Shown here: positions 33,251-44,200 of the stretch, piece by piece | Layout: each line of letters opens with the position of its first letter | Numbering within the stretch: position 1 is the stretch's first letter | NCBI GenBank assembly: GCA_019454045.1 | Contig: SKCR01037650.1 | Coordinates: 1-64,000 of the forward strand | Reading direction: 5' to 3' | DNA from: Zanthoxylum bungeanum | Lineage: Eukaryota; Streptophyta; Magnoliopsida; Sapindales; Rutaceae | Length of the DNA stretch: 64,000 nt | The notes under the pieces: generated by a model | Database searches by the model: none | Told to the model about the DNA's origin: nothing | The model's input: the letters and a program-made list of their open reading frames with translations, nothing else | Translations under genes and position numbers: made by a program

Positions 33251-34700
33251 TCGTGTAAATTGGCAACCAATTTATTATCTTTGATTAGGTCTCATCATAC
33301 ACATTTAAGCATGCATTCTAAAAGCATAATAAGGCATGATAAAATAATAATGATATTCAGATGGATATACAACAAACTTGTTCCTAGAACAAATCTCTCC
33401 ATTTACTCTCTCCCGCTAGCATTATTTATACTTCTACCCAATTACATAATACTTCTAAAGAAACCTCATTTACATTGAGGGGAATTGGTGAGAAGAGAAA
33501 TACAATGAAAAAATAGGTAATAGGCTGGACACGCAGGTCCAATTTAATAAATTCTAAATTTATTACAATAATTTCCAAAATTGCCCTCACCCTTCTAATA
33601 TCCATCCGATATACATTATTCATACATACATCTAAGTATTCACACAAAGAATGTTATCAATCAATCTAATCCAATTAATTAATCTTTGATTAATGATCAT
33701 CCAATGTTCAAACAACGATTTGATTTGCGCGAGTCCAACTCGTTTAAGAATAAGTACTCAAAGTGCGTATTCTTGAATTATATCGAACTACAATTTTAAA
33801 TCCAATTTAATTTTGTATTCAATACTAATTCATATTTAATTCCAAATTAAATAATTACACTTTCAATAGTGCCTTTTAGACTTGGATTCCAAATCCAATC
33901 TTAACGGGTCTCAAAGGCCCAATTAGTATCTGATACTATTCAATTAAAGTCCAATGTGCTTTCAATTAATTCTTTAGGCATGGGCTTTGGCAATTATGGG
34001 TCAAACCCAATATGCCAAGGCCTAATTAGGAATCACTCTATGCCAAAATCAATTTAGGCCTATTAGGCCCAATTAAAATATTAAAGGCCCAATTATCATA
34101 TTTGGACTTTATGGAAATGGTTTTAGGCCCAATTGGATCCAACCAATTATCATAAACCAAACTTGGCCCAACCAAGCCCATTAAGCCCAAAAACAATAAA
34201 TTAAATTAACTTATTATTCCAAATTACAAATTAATTCAACTCAAGTGTAATTACCATAATTAATTAATTAATCTAATGCTTCCAAAACACTAATTAATTC
34301 AATTAATCATGCTCTACATTTCCAATTCATGTCCAACACAAATTGAAGCAAAATAATTAATCAAACATGCTTGTATCCCACGACAATTACATGAAATAAC
34401 ATCCAATTTTTTATTTCAATCTAATTAAAACAACAATCAATATTCATTTCATGCTTTTAACATATCCAATTTGTCAAAATTCAAAAAAATCACCATGAGA
34501 CACTACATAGGGTGCATTCGGCCAACATAAGGATTTTGAGAAAACCATTCTAATCAATTTTACACAAATCCAATGATGCAAAACTCAAAGTAATCATCAT
34601 CTAACATCAACCAAACATCCAATTTCACATTTTCATGCTCCAAGCAAAAATACCCAAATTTAAAGTCACGAACCCTAGAAATTCAAATCAAACTTAGATC
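33251..34700 (-). mobile_element. Copia-B untranslated leader
   Basis: This AT-rich leader lies between gag and the PBS, with no coding frame that I trust. Its last ~280 bp match 423-719. It includes runs of 'ggcccaatta' motifs around 33,900-34,180. Confidence 0.6.
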
Positions 34701-34713
34701 GCTCTGATATCAT
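34701..34713 (-). promoter_or_regulatory. Copia-B primer binding site
   Basis: GCTCTGATATCAT is the complement of the tRNA-Met primer site TGGTATCAGAGC with one base changed (ATATCA for ATACCA). It abuts the 5' LTR. Confidence 0.85.
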
Positions 34714-36681
34714 TGTAAGTGTTCTTAGAACATGCCAAGATCGTCTAAGAGTGATTCGTGTGTGAATTATCAAGAGAGTTGCAGAATACTCACATTAATT
34801 GGTTGAGGAGATTTCAAAAATTCATTCTTTGTTGGATGTGTTGAAAGCTTCGGAGCTTGAAAACGAGTTCCATACTCTCGGGTGAGTTTCCCTACCACCT
34901 TGATTCACTCCTTTAAGTGATAGCTTAGAATAAAATGAAAGAAAAAATTTCTCCTCCAAAGAGCTCAAAGTTTCGGCCAATGGAGAGAGTTTAGGAGAGA
35001 GTGAATAATTCACACTTAATCCAAAAAGTGTGTGAGTTGACTTGGTTGGTATGTGTTTTAAAATAATCCAATTATTTTTCAAACAACTTCCATCACAATT
35101 AAATGTAGCCAACTACTCACATCAACTGTCAAAAGGTTGATGTAAGTAAGTGGGTCTCACCACTTTAAATTCAAAATTTGAGTTGGCTTACTCAACACAC
35201 TTTGGGCTCGGTTTCGTTTAATCCGATTAAACGAATTTTCCGTCGCAACGTAATTAAATCTAATTTAATTAACTAATAATGCCTCACAAAATTATTACGG
35301 AAGTCGCTAACGAATTAATTCTAAATTAACTCGTTCGCTTGAATTAAAATCCAATTTTAATTCTGCGCTGAAATCTAATTTCAATTAATATATCCGATAT
35401 ATTATTTTAGCCTATTTATATAAATTAAATAGAAAAATCCAATTTAACTATTAAATTTATTTTGCCGATTAATTCCAAATTAATCGCGTTCTCTCTTCTC
35501 GACGAATTTAATCCCAGATAAATTCTCGTCGCAATTAATCCCGGATTAATTCTTTCTCTTTTAATTAATCCCAGATTAATTTATAACCGTAATTAATCCC
35601 AGATTTTCTCTCATGATTAATCCATATTAATTTTCTGTTCGAGTCAAATCTCATCGGTGAATCTTTGGGAAGCGACCCAAGAGATCCCTGGATATGTTGG
35701 CAGTAAATACGGTCATCGGACTATCTGAATACGTGCATACCCGGTACCACGTTCTTACCGATTTACAAGACATGGTTGGCTTCTAGCAAAGCACCGTGCC
35801 TACCAAATTCTCCAGAAATATTCTTCTGCGGAATACAAGATCTTTGTCAGGTGTAGTATACGTAGTATTTCGTATAACGATCCAATATCGATATCACATG
35901 CTAGGCTTATGGCTGTAATTGTGTCTGCCCCGTACGAAACATATATCGGATCTTTGGTAACTAGTCTTTATAATCGGATAATCATGACCTAGTCATATTG
36001 TCCTGATGACTGCAGTACTAAATAGTACCAGTTCCGTATCCTGCGTGATCATCATCTCCATATGACTGAACTGATACTTCCATCTTGACATCACATCACA
36101 TCCAATACACTACGATTCTCAATATACCCAGAAGAGGCGTACACAGAACCTGTTAAAGCCCTGAACGACCAAAACCAAAGTATACTGATTGTCGCAAGTA
36201 TTAGCGATGCAAATCTCAGGTTAAGACCAAATACACCTACCCTGATTCGGATTCCCATAGACACATAGTCATACTACCAATGGGATTCCGAGGGGTCTAT
36301 CCAGATCGAAGTTGTTTCCGTACCATCGGTAAACAGAACCTCCTATTACACTTGCATGAGTATCCAATACCCAAATATATGAGAACTATGCCGTTACGCT
36401 TCCATAACACGCACAAGTGTAATACTAGTCTATTCCACATTATCGATGTCCAGTCTCGATAATACTACGACTAGAGATATTTAATGATTAAACCTTAGTG
36501 AATTAATATTGTCTCATATCTTATTATTCCGGTACTAATCATATGGACTTGTATCATTTATATATCCCGGTAATCCAATTACAAATGATAAAAGAGCAAT
36601 TTCCTTTGTCACATAGTTAATTTGTACAACAACGCCATGTTCTGTACAAATAGTGATGCTATGGGTCATAATTGTCCAACA
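34714..36681 (-). mobile_element. Copia-B 5' LTR
   Basis: This 1,968-bp LTR pairs with 26,891-28,859, with the same ends and the same AATTAATCCC repeat block. It is followed by the target duplication ACAGA. Confidence 0.9.
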
Positions 36682-36686
36682 ACAGA

Positions 36687-37016
36687 CAAAATAAAAGACA
36701 AAAAATATAAATTTCAATCTTTTATAGAAATTGTGATTTGTGTAATAAATATTATCAATTTTTTGAATATGTATGCTTGATTTCTGGATAAAGTAATAGT
36801 TCAACTAATATGTTTTTCAATAACTTAATTTATTTTAAGAAAAAATAATTTATTATTCGATATTTGGGACCCCTCAAGGATCCCATTTTATTATTCGGGG
36901 ATTTTCATCCTTTCCCTTAAAATAATTAAGAGGGGAATAGGAGGGGACAAAGATATCTAAAGTTTGTCGAGGACAGATACATGGATGTCAATCCCCCACT
37001 CCCCATTGTCATCTCT
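36687..37016. mobile_element. GGGGA-type MITE, right part
   Basis: This is the right portion of the element begun at 26,514. It carries GGGGA/TCCCC-rich ends (GGAATAGGAGGGGA, CAATCCCCCACTCCCC) and is followed by the duplicated TATTATTCAT. No coding capacity is seen. Confidence 0.65.
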
Positions 37017-37026
37017 TATTATTCAT

Positions 37027-37390
37027 GTAATAATTCTTTTAAATTGAAACATATTCTTACCTTCTTTTATCATTTCTAATGAAATCATTTTATTTTTCAC
37101 ACAAAATCATTAATCAAAATTTTCAAAGAAAATGTTGAAAAATAAAAAATAAATTAAAAAACGAAATCAAACGATTCTTAGAAAATCAGAAATTAACCGA
37201 TTAATCGGTCAAAATTGCCTAAAAATATATATCAGTTTAAAACGGTCTAATAACGATTTAGGTTTAAACGACAATTACATAGACTGATAGTGGTATTTTT
37301 ATATCAATACAAAATATACACACATATATACTCGTAAAATATTTATTATATTTTAATTTATAGAAAACTCGTGAAGTACCCGTCAAGGTA
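37027..37390. other. AT-rich intergenic DNA
   Basis: No gene or element is recognised between the MITE and the ACATG (37,391-37,395) that begins the next element's flank. Confidence 0.5.
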
Positions 37391-37437
37391 ACATGTATTT
37401 ATCTGATTTTGCAGGTAACTGATATAACACGTGTTTT

Positions 37438-38135
37438 ACGGCTCGGGTATGCTCTTGTATCACCGAGACCAATGTTTCTTTCCGGCTCGGGTCTGCTCTT
37501 GTACCGCCGAGACCGATGTTTCTTTCGGGCTCGGGTCTGCTCTTGTACCGCCGAGTCCGATGTCTCTTTCCGGCTCGGGTCTGCTCTTGTACCGCCGAGA
37601 CCGATGTTTCTTTCCGGCTCGGGTCTGCTCTTATACCGCAGAGACCGATGTCTCTTTCCGGCTCGGGTCTGCTCTTGTACCGCCGAGACCGATGTCTCTT
37701 TCCGGCTCGGGTCTGCTCTTGTACCGCCGAGACTGATGTCTCTTTCCGGCTCGGGTCTGCTCTTGTACCGTCGAGACCGATGTTTCTTTCCGGCTCGGGT
37801 CTGCTCTTGTACCGCCGAGACCGATGTCTCTTTCCGGCTCGGGTCTGCTCTTGTACCACCGAGACCGATGTCTCTTTCCGGCTCGGGTCTGCTCTTGTAC
37901 CGCCGAGACTGATGTCTCTTTCCGACTCGGGTCTGCTCTTGTACCGCCGAGACAGATGTTTCTTTCCGGCTTGGGTCTACTATTATACCGCTGAGACCGA
38001 TGTTTCTTTCCGGCTCGAGTCTGCTCTTGTACCGCCGAGACTGATGTTTATTTCCGGCTCGGGTCTGCTCTTGTACCACCGAGATCGATGTTTCTTTCTG
38101 GCTCGGGTCTGCTTTTGTACCGCCGAGATCGATGT
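37438..38135. repeat. 44-bp tandem repeat, 16 units
   Basis: The unit, of the type GGCTCGGGTCTGCTCTTGTA-CCGCCGAG-ACCGATGTTTCTTTCC, is repeated about 16 times with few changes. Forty-four is not a multiple of three and the unit has few stops, so long open frames of 150-330 codons appear in several frames on both strands. These are artefacts of the array and not genes. Each unit keeps CTCGG and CCGAG about 16 bases apart. Confidence 0.92.
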
Positions 38136-38540
38136 TTGTTTCGGCTCAGGGCTGAATTTCGTTCCGCCGAGGCCACTTGTTTATTCAGCTTGGGGCTGGA
38201 TTTCGTTCCGCCAAGGCCACTTGGTTATTCAGCTCGGGGCTGGATTTCGTTCCGTCGAGGCCTTATGGTTCTTTCAGATCGGGGTCGGGTTACGTCCCAC
38301 CGAGTCAGCTTCTTTGGACTGGGGATGTAACATTCCCCCAGAGCCAAGTCTTTCTTTTAGCTCTGGGTCGGGTTACGTCCCACCGAGTCGGCTTCTTTGG
38401 ACTGGGGATGTAATATTCCCCAAGAGCCAAGTCTTTCTTTCAGCTCGGGGTCGGGTTACTTCCCACCGAGTCGGCTTCTTTGGACTGGTGATGTAATATT
38501 CCCCCAGAGCCAAGTCTTTCTTCAGCTTGGGGTCGGGATA
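38136..38540. repeat. Related 44-bp and ~83-bp repeat units
   Basis: Three units of the form AGCTCGGGGCTGGATTTCGT...CCGAGG (44-45 bp, 38,136-38,275) are followed by about three ~83-bp units with CCACCGAGTC at about 38,297, 38,380 and 38,464. All share the CTCGG...CCGAG core with the 44-bp array. They match the reverse-oriented repeats of Gypsy-A at 7,736-8,108 and 8,821-9,060. Confidence 0.85.
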
Positions 38541-38891
38541 TGTCCCACTGAGAGACTTATCATCGGCATGGGATCAGAGCATCTCCCCCATGGTCGGCCC
38601 TCTATTGGTCTGGGGAGGGGACATTCCCCCAGAGCCAAATGTTCTTCTCAGCTCGGGGTCGGGTTACGTACCACCGAGTCGATCGTCATCATCATAAGGG
38701 CAAAGCATTTTCTCCACGGGTAGATATCGGGATCCTCGTTGACTGAGCACATGAAGGTGGCAGGAAGGACCAGATTTGCAGCCAAGGAATTTTTCTCTGC
38801 GGTTTCTGGAGTGAACACGACACACCATCTTTTTTTTATAGTTCCCGGCATCAACTCGCAAACTCGTTGTTACCGAGAACTAGGGGATAGA
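38541..38891 (+). mobile_element. Gypsy 3' untranslated segment and polypurine tract
   Basis: Unique sequence precedes the LTR and ends with ACTAGGGGATAGA, the same polypurine tract as in Gypsy-A. No antisense gene is recognisable in this copy. Confidence 0.65.
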
Positions 38892-39661
38892 TGTTGATGG
38901 TGTTTTTTAAGCACTATGATATTTAAGCAGTACGGCAGGGGTAAAAGGGTAACTCCCTTCTTGATCGAGACCACTAATGCCGACCCGACCATTCGATGTT
39001 GCATACGCCAACGGTAAGGGGCTGAGCACTTGGTGATCAGTGACCGACCACTTAAGTTCGGGTGGACAGGTATTGTCAGATCGATAGCAGCATTCTCAAT
39101 TCAGAGAAACATTGTGACCGACCTCATAAAGACCTACCAGATAGCGAGATATGCTCCAGATGATAAGTTATCATATTCTTATGGGGTAAGGAGATAAGTT
39201 ATCATATTCTTATGGGGTAAGGAGATAAGTTATCCTACTTTATTGGGGAAAGGTTGATGAGTCAGTATCCTAATAGGATATGGGAAGTGAATGTAGTTTT
39301 TAACTAGGAATCCTTATGGGAAAATGAATCTGATTTCTTCACTATTATAAATAGAAGGGGAAAGTGTAAGTAAGTGGCATGAGTATGAAGATCAATATCA
39401 TTACCATCAGACTTGTAAACACAAAAACAGAGCAGAGAATCATATTTCATTAATAAAGTATCACCCGTTCTATGCCCGTGGACGAGGTTGGATCTGATCC
39501 GCCGAACCATGTTAAATCTATTTGTCGATTGGCGTATTTATCTGTCTTTTGCTAAGTTTGATTTTGGTTCCCCCATAAACCGAACAAATTCACTATTGAG
39601 GGAGGATTGTCTCGAGAGTAATATTCCAATATTGCCCTAAGACCAAAATCAGCCGTCAACA
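38892..39661 (+). mobile_element. Gypsy-family 3' LTR
   Basis: This 770-bp LTR runs from TGTTGATGGTG to GCCGTCAACA. U3 holds ACCGAC motifs (about 39,043; 39,116) upstream of TATAAATAG (39,346-39,354). 'ataagttatcatattcttatggggtaaggag' is duplicated in tandem near 39,161-39,225. Confidence 0.9.
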
Positions 39662-40529
39662 ACATGTTTTTTCAAATTTTAATTTATCAATTTCATATAG
39701 TTTAAACCATGCAAAATATATCACCAACTCAACTTAATAAAGAAAATAGAGAACATTATCTCAATATCATGCGTAAAACAAGATCATGGTATTGAAAATA
39801 GAGAACATTATCTCAATATCATGGTATTGATAATGTTACGTTGATGAACTTTCAGAAATATTATAAATAGAAGACAAAATATTCTTAAAAAATAACAAAT
39901 GCATGCGTTCAACCTGAACTCAAGTAAAGCAAGATCGGTAATAATAAAAATGCTATGCTAGGGTTTCTCTTTTCTAGGGTTTCAAACTTTGTTCGCCGCT
40001 CTTGTCCTGCGACATGGCAGCCGTCGATGCCCAGCCCTCCGGCGGAGGCAGTGTTTGGTCGTTCGTAGAGATGGTAACCAAACCTCCTCAACCTATCCTG
40101 AGGTTACAATTCCAACGAGACAAAAGAAGTGTTTAGAGAAGTTTTGAAAGTTTTAGATATTTTTCAACAATGAGAAGAAGATTGGATCTTGAAATCAAGT
40201 TTATTAGGTAAGTTTGATATTCTCTAAAGCTATATTTTCATTAGTGAGTTATCATTAGTGAAACATATAGTGATGCATTGTGTATTGGACACATCATAAC
40301 ATAGCTTGAGTTGAAATTAGGCTAATGGAAGCGTAAACACAATATGCTTGTGATTGAGTCAAAATGTTTATGTTGGACATAAACATAAAATTAGAGTTTG
40401 GAACTCTAGATGAAAGCTTGAAGTTATGGTTACCATTTTAGAATCACATGACCACCTTTGAGTGATCTAGAATTGTTCATGAGTCACTTCACTGTGAGAT
40501 TCTATTTTGATTTGTGTTTTGATTAAAAG

Positions 40530-40531
<2 letters not shown>
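39662..40531. other. Mostly non-coding; possible 5' end of a LINE ORF1
   Basis: A GC-richer patch (about 39,955-40,136) reads AGGGTTTCTCTTTTCTAGGG, then a 40-codon frame from ATG 40,014 (MAAVDAQPSGGGSVWSFVEM) to TAG 40,134-40,136. It looks like the start of a plant L1 ORF1, but nothing of the remaining protein follows. A ~30-bp segment 'aaaatagagaacattatctc' is repeated at about 39,743 and 39,798. The rest is AT-rich. Confidence 0.35.

Positions 40532-40578
<47 letters not shown>
40532..40578. repeat. (AT)n microsatellite
   Basis: A pure AT dinucleotide run of 47 bp lies directly against the left end of the viral inverted repeat. Confidence 0.95.
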
Positions 40579-40579
<1 letters not shown>

Positions 40580-41428
40580 CAAGATGGCAAGCAATTTGAG
40601 TGTTTTTGATTTTGAAATTGAATTATTAAAGGAGATAGAAATTCTGTTCCAGATTTTCTAACCAGAGAATTTCTCCAAAACAGATAATGCCGCCCAAGAA
40701 AAGAGACACTGGCAAAGCCAAGCTTATTGAGCCCTCTGTCCAAAGCCTTTACAAAGAATCTCAATCTCCTCCTCCCATTCCAAAGTTAGCCTCAGGCATT
40801 CCTATAAAATCTTGGGTTGACACAATTCAAGAAGATGAAGAATCTTCATCTAAAGCAATTACTTCTCAAGATCAGGTAAATGAATGGATTGAATCCATTT
40901 CCAAATCCCTGAACTTCTACTAGCTTTACAAAGTTTTTCAAAAAGTCAAGACATTCAAAAATCTTCTTCCAAAGAAATTACTTTTCCAAAATCGCAAAAA
41001 GAAGTTGTTTTATCTGGAAGTTCAACTTCCCAAATTATTTCTCAAAAGCCTTCACAAAAATCGGATTGGTATAATAAAACCTATCACCAAAATATTTTGA
41101 GTATTGAAGATGGGTTTTATAGTCCTGATCCATTTATTACCCTTTCAAAGTTTTTCCAAAGGGTTGGTTTTTCAAACCTTGGGATTTTTCAAAACCCCAA
41201 TCCTTTTATCAAGACATTCTTGAATTGACGGAATCTGTAAAATTCAAACACTTTTTCCTTTCTGATGTTCATTCTGAGCCGGCCTATTCTACGGCCACTA
41301 TCCTTAAAGTCATTTCTCCAAACAATGGGGATAACCCCTTCATAACCCTAAAGTTTTCCCTGCAAATTTCCAAAATAGATTAAACCATTGCTTATCTTAC
41401 TCTTATTGGGATTACCAGCAAGCGTGGT
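40579..41428 (+). pseudogene. Endogenous pararetrovirus: ORF1 end and ORF2 N-terminus (plus arm of palindrome)
   Basis: This fragment of an integrated plant pararetrovirus is in the plus orientation. It starts with the last ~35 codons of an RT/RNase H polyprotein, ending DFLTREFLQ in the copy's own text. The start of a second ORF follows (ATG 40,687, beginning MPPKKRDTGK), overlapping the first as closely spaced viral ORFs do. A one-base loss near 40,908 breaks ORF2 after 78 codons. A polyprotein followed by a second ORF of unknown function resembles the Florendovirus arrangement (inference). It forms the left arm of an 850-bp inverted repeat with 41,564-42,414. Confidence 0.75.
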
Positions 41429-42448
41429 CCATTTCTGGGCTTGGTCCATAATAGTTCCACCAGTGTTGGAACCAGTTTGGAAGGCTTTCTACGGTTATTT
41501 TGGAATTAAAGAAAAATAACCATGAATGGCTTTTCTTAGGGTTTTGGATTAGAAAGGTATTAAACCACGCTTGCTGGTAATCCCAATAAGAGTAAGATAA
41601 GCAATGGTTTAATCTATTTTGGAAATTTGCAGGGAAAACTTTAGGGTTATGAAGGGGTTATCCCCATTGTTTTGGAGAAATGACTTTAAGGATAGTGGCC
41701 GTAGAATAGGCCGGCTCAGAATGAACATCAGAAAGGAAAAAGTGTTTGAATTTTACAGATTCCGTCAATTCAAGAATGTCTTGATAAAAGGATTGGGGTT
41801 TTGAAAAATCCCAAGGTTTGAAAAACCAACCCTTTGGAAAAACTTTGAAAGGGTAATAAATGGATCAGGACTATAAAACCCATCTTCAATACTCAAAATA
41901 TTTTGGTGATAGGTTTTATTATACAATCCGATTTTTGTGAAGGCTTTTGAGAAATAATTTGGGAAGTTGAACTTCCAGATAAAACAACTTCTTTTTGCGA
42001 TTTTGGAAAAGTAATTTCTTTGGAAGAAGATTTTTGAATGTCTTGACTTTTTGAAAAACTTTGTAAAGCTAGTAGAAGTTCAGGGGATTTGGAAATGGAT
42101 TCAATCCATTCATTTACCTGATCTTGAGAAGTAATTGCTTTAGATGAAGATTCTTCATCTTCTTGAATTGTGTCAACCCAAGATTTTATAGGAATGCCTG
42201 AGGCTAACTTTGGAATGGGAGGAGGAGATTGGGATTCTTTGTAAAGGCTTTGGACAGAGGGCTCAATAAGCTTGGCTTTGCCAGTGTCTCTTTTCTTGGG
42301 CGGAATTATCTGTTTGGAGAAATTCTCTGGTTAGAAAATCTGGAACAGAATTCTATCTCCTTTAATAAATTCAATTTCAAAATCAAAAACACTCAAAATT
42401 GCTTGCCATCTTGCAAAAATTTGTTTAGATGCAATATTTTGAACATCC
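41429..42448 (-). pseudogene. Endogenous pararetrovirus: inverted copy of ORF1 end and ORF2 (minus arm)
   Basis: The same viral segment lies here in reverse: 41,564-42,414 is the near-perfect complement of 40,579-41,428. 41,429-41,563, the spacer of the palindrome, is the next stretch of ORF2 in the same reverse orientation. It extends to 42,448 with a little more of ORF1. By eye the arms differ at only a few positions. One difference removes the ORF2 start codon (ATTCC for ATGCC). Confidence 0.8.
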
Positions 42449-42828
42449 TTTGAAAGGGTAATAATAATGGATCAGGACTATAAAACCCATCTTCAATACT
42501 CAAAATATTTTGGTGATAGGTTTTATTATACCAATCCGATTTTTGTGAAGGCTTTTGAGAAATAATTTGGGAAGTTGAACTTCCAGATAAAACAACTTCT
42601 TTTTGCGATTTTGGAAAAGTAATTTCTTTGGAAGAAGATTTTTGAATGTCTTGACTTTTTGAAAAACTTTGTAAAGCTAGTAGAAGTTCAGGGGATTTGG
42701 AAATGGATTCAATCCATTCATTTACCTGATCTTGAGAAGTAATTGCTTTAGATGAAGATTCTTCATCTTCTTGAATTGTGTCAACCCAAGATTTTATAGG
42801 AATGCCTGAGGCTAACTTTGGAATGGGA
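42449..42828 (-). pseudogene. Endogenous pararetrovirus: third copy of ORF2 N-terminal segment
   Basis: These ~380 bp repeat 41,845-42,216 in the same minus orientation, starting 'tttgaaagggtaata'. Here the frame is open (part of 42,866-42,393) and lacks the one-base loss seen at 40,908. The segment is cut at 42,828, where the RT segment begins in the opposite orientation. Confidence 0.8.
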
Positions 42829-43980
42829 GAGATCGAGGACTTAGAATCTAAAGGTTTAATTGTCAAATCAAGGTCTCCTTGGTCCTGCGCCGCTTTCTAT
42901 GTTAATAAAAATTCTGAGATAGAAAGAGGAACACCTAGACTGGTTATAAATTACAAACCTTTAAATAAAGCCCTAAAATGGATTAGGTATCCCATACCTA
43001 ACAAGAAAGATTTGCTTCAAAAACTCCACTCTGCTTTCATATTTTCAAAATTTGATATGAAGTCTGGTTTTTGGCAAATTCAAATCCATCCTAAAGACCG
43101 TTATAAACTGCTTTCACTGTTCCTTTTGGACAATTTGAATGGACAGTGATGCCGTTTGGTTTAAAGAATGCACCTTCTGAATTTCAAAGGATTATGAATG
43201 ACATTTATAATCCTTACTCCGAATTTTGCATAGTTTATATTGACGATGTGTTAATCTTCTCAAAAGACATTGATCAGCATTTCAAACACTTAAAGACTTT
43301 TTATTTTGCCACTAGGAAAGCTGGCCTAGCCGTTTCTAGTACAAAGATTTCTTTGTTTCAAACTAAAATTAGATTCCTAGGACATTACATTTCCAAAGGA
43401 ACAATTACACCTATTGAAAGATCCCTAGCCTTTACTGATAAATTCCCTGATAAAATCCTTGATAAAACACAACTCCAAAGATTTTTAGGAAGTTTAAATT
43501 ATGTTCTAGATTTTTGTCCTAATATCAATAGGATTGCAAAACCTTTACATGATAGGTTAAAAAAGGTTCCTGTCCCCTGGACTAATGAACACACTAAAGC
43601 TATTAGATTAATAAAAGATACTGTTAAAGAAATCCCCTGTCTATTTTTAGCTAACCCTAGTTTACCAAAGGTTGTTGAACTGATGCGTCTGACTTAGGGT
43701 ATGGTGGTATTCTAAAACAAGTTGAGAACGGTAAAGAACAAATAGTTCAATATGTTTCTGCCCATGGAATGATTGTCAGAAAAATTATTCTACTATTAAA
43801 AAAGAAATTTTATCAATTGTTCTTTGCATATCTAAATTTCAAAGTGATTTACTAAATCAAAAATTTTTGCTAAGGATTGATTGTAAAGCAGCTGCAAAAC
43901 ATGTTTTAGAAAAGGATGTTCAAAATATTGCATCTAAACAAATTTTTGCAAGATGGCAAGCAATTTTGAGTGTTTCTGTT
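42829..43980 (+). pseudogene. Endogenous pararetrovirus: reverse transcriptase and RNase H
   Basis: This part of the viral polyprotein is in plus orientation. RT motifs in order are a PRLVINYKPLNKALK-type palm segment, KFDMKSGFWQIQI, VMPFGLKNAPSEFQR and the catalytic YIDD (about 43,237-43,248). The connection domain and RNase H follow, ending at about 43,975 with an ARWQAILS segment like that at 40,580. 'Lys-Ser-Gly-Phe-Trp' and YIDD mark the Caulimoviridae type of RT and not a Ty3/gypsy one. A frameshift near 43,110 and another near 43,680 disable it. The viral genome replicated by reverse transcription in plant cells; this relic cannot. Confidence 0.85.
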
Positions 43981-44200
43981 TACCAGAACCATAGCCATAC
44001 ACGACAGGATCATAAAGATAACTTTGGAAGAAATTACTAGTTTCGAATTATTTGCTGCAGAAAGTTTTTCATTTGTTTCCTTATGAAATTCTTTAGGAAT
44101 AATAATCTCTTTGATACAATTTAGATCAGCACCTGTGTCAAATAAGGCTACCGTGTCAATTTGGAAATCAGGTGAAAGGATAAGGGTAATCCAGATTAGG
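43981..44200 (-). pseudogene. Endogenous pararetrovirus: protease fragment, inverted
   Basis: On the minus strand this stretch encodes an aspartic protease active-site segment, ALFDTGADLNCI (about 44,116-44,151), and the residues after it. In the virus, the protease precedes RT on the same strand. Here it lies after RNase H and is inverted, another sign of rearrangement. Confidence 0.65.

Larger units (their letters stand above)
26891..36681 (-). mobile_element. Copia-B: full-length but decayed Ty1/copia with ~2-kb LTRs
   Basis: This 9.79-kb element has LTRs at 26,891-28,859 and 34,714-36,681 and the target duplication ACAGA (26,886-26,890 and 36,682-36,686). Minus-strand order from the right is 5' LTR, tRNA-Met PBS, long AT-rich leader, gag with zinc knuckle, remnants of integrase, RT and RNase H, PPT and 3' LTR. 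Coding is shredded by frameshifts and stops. LTRs this long, relative to the internal part, are a notable trait of the family. Confidence 0.9.
37396..39661 (+). mobile_element. Gypsy-family element, 3' part only
   Basis: This is the 3' end of a plus-strand member of the Gypsy-A family: tandem repeats, a ~360-bp unique segment, PPT and a complete 3' LTR. Gag-pol and the 5' LTR are missing. ACATG lies at both flanks (37,391-37,395 and 39,662-39,666), although the left end is not an LTR. The exact left boundary is uncertain. Confidence 0.75.

Noticed and set aside
36535..36804. 89-codon minus-strand frame also seen at 46,983-47,303
   Set aside because: It straddles the end of the Copia-B LTR and unrelated flanking DNA at each site, so it is a chance frame in the LTR.
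37438..38135. Possible CRISPR-like array (regular 44-bp repeats)
   Set aside because: There are no unique spacers: the units are contiguous. The context is a plant retrotransposon.
37383..38496. Long open frames (158-326 codons) on both strands over the 44-bp array
   Set aside because: They arise because a 44-bp unit rotates through all frames and holds few stops. The proteins are just the repeat translated, with no independent start or domain.
42778..43697. Reading the pararetrovirus RT as a gypsy or copia element
   Set aside because: The motifs (FDMKSGFWQIQI, YIDD) and the adjacent second ORF fit Caulimoviridae. There are no LTRs or target duplications around it.
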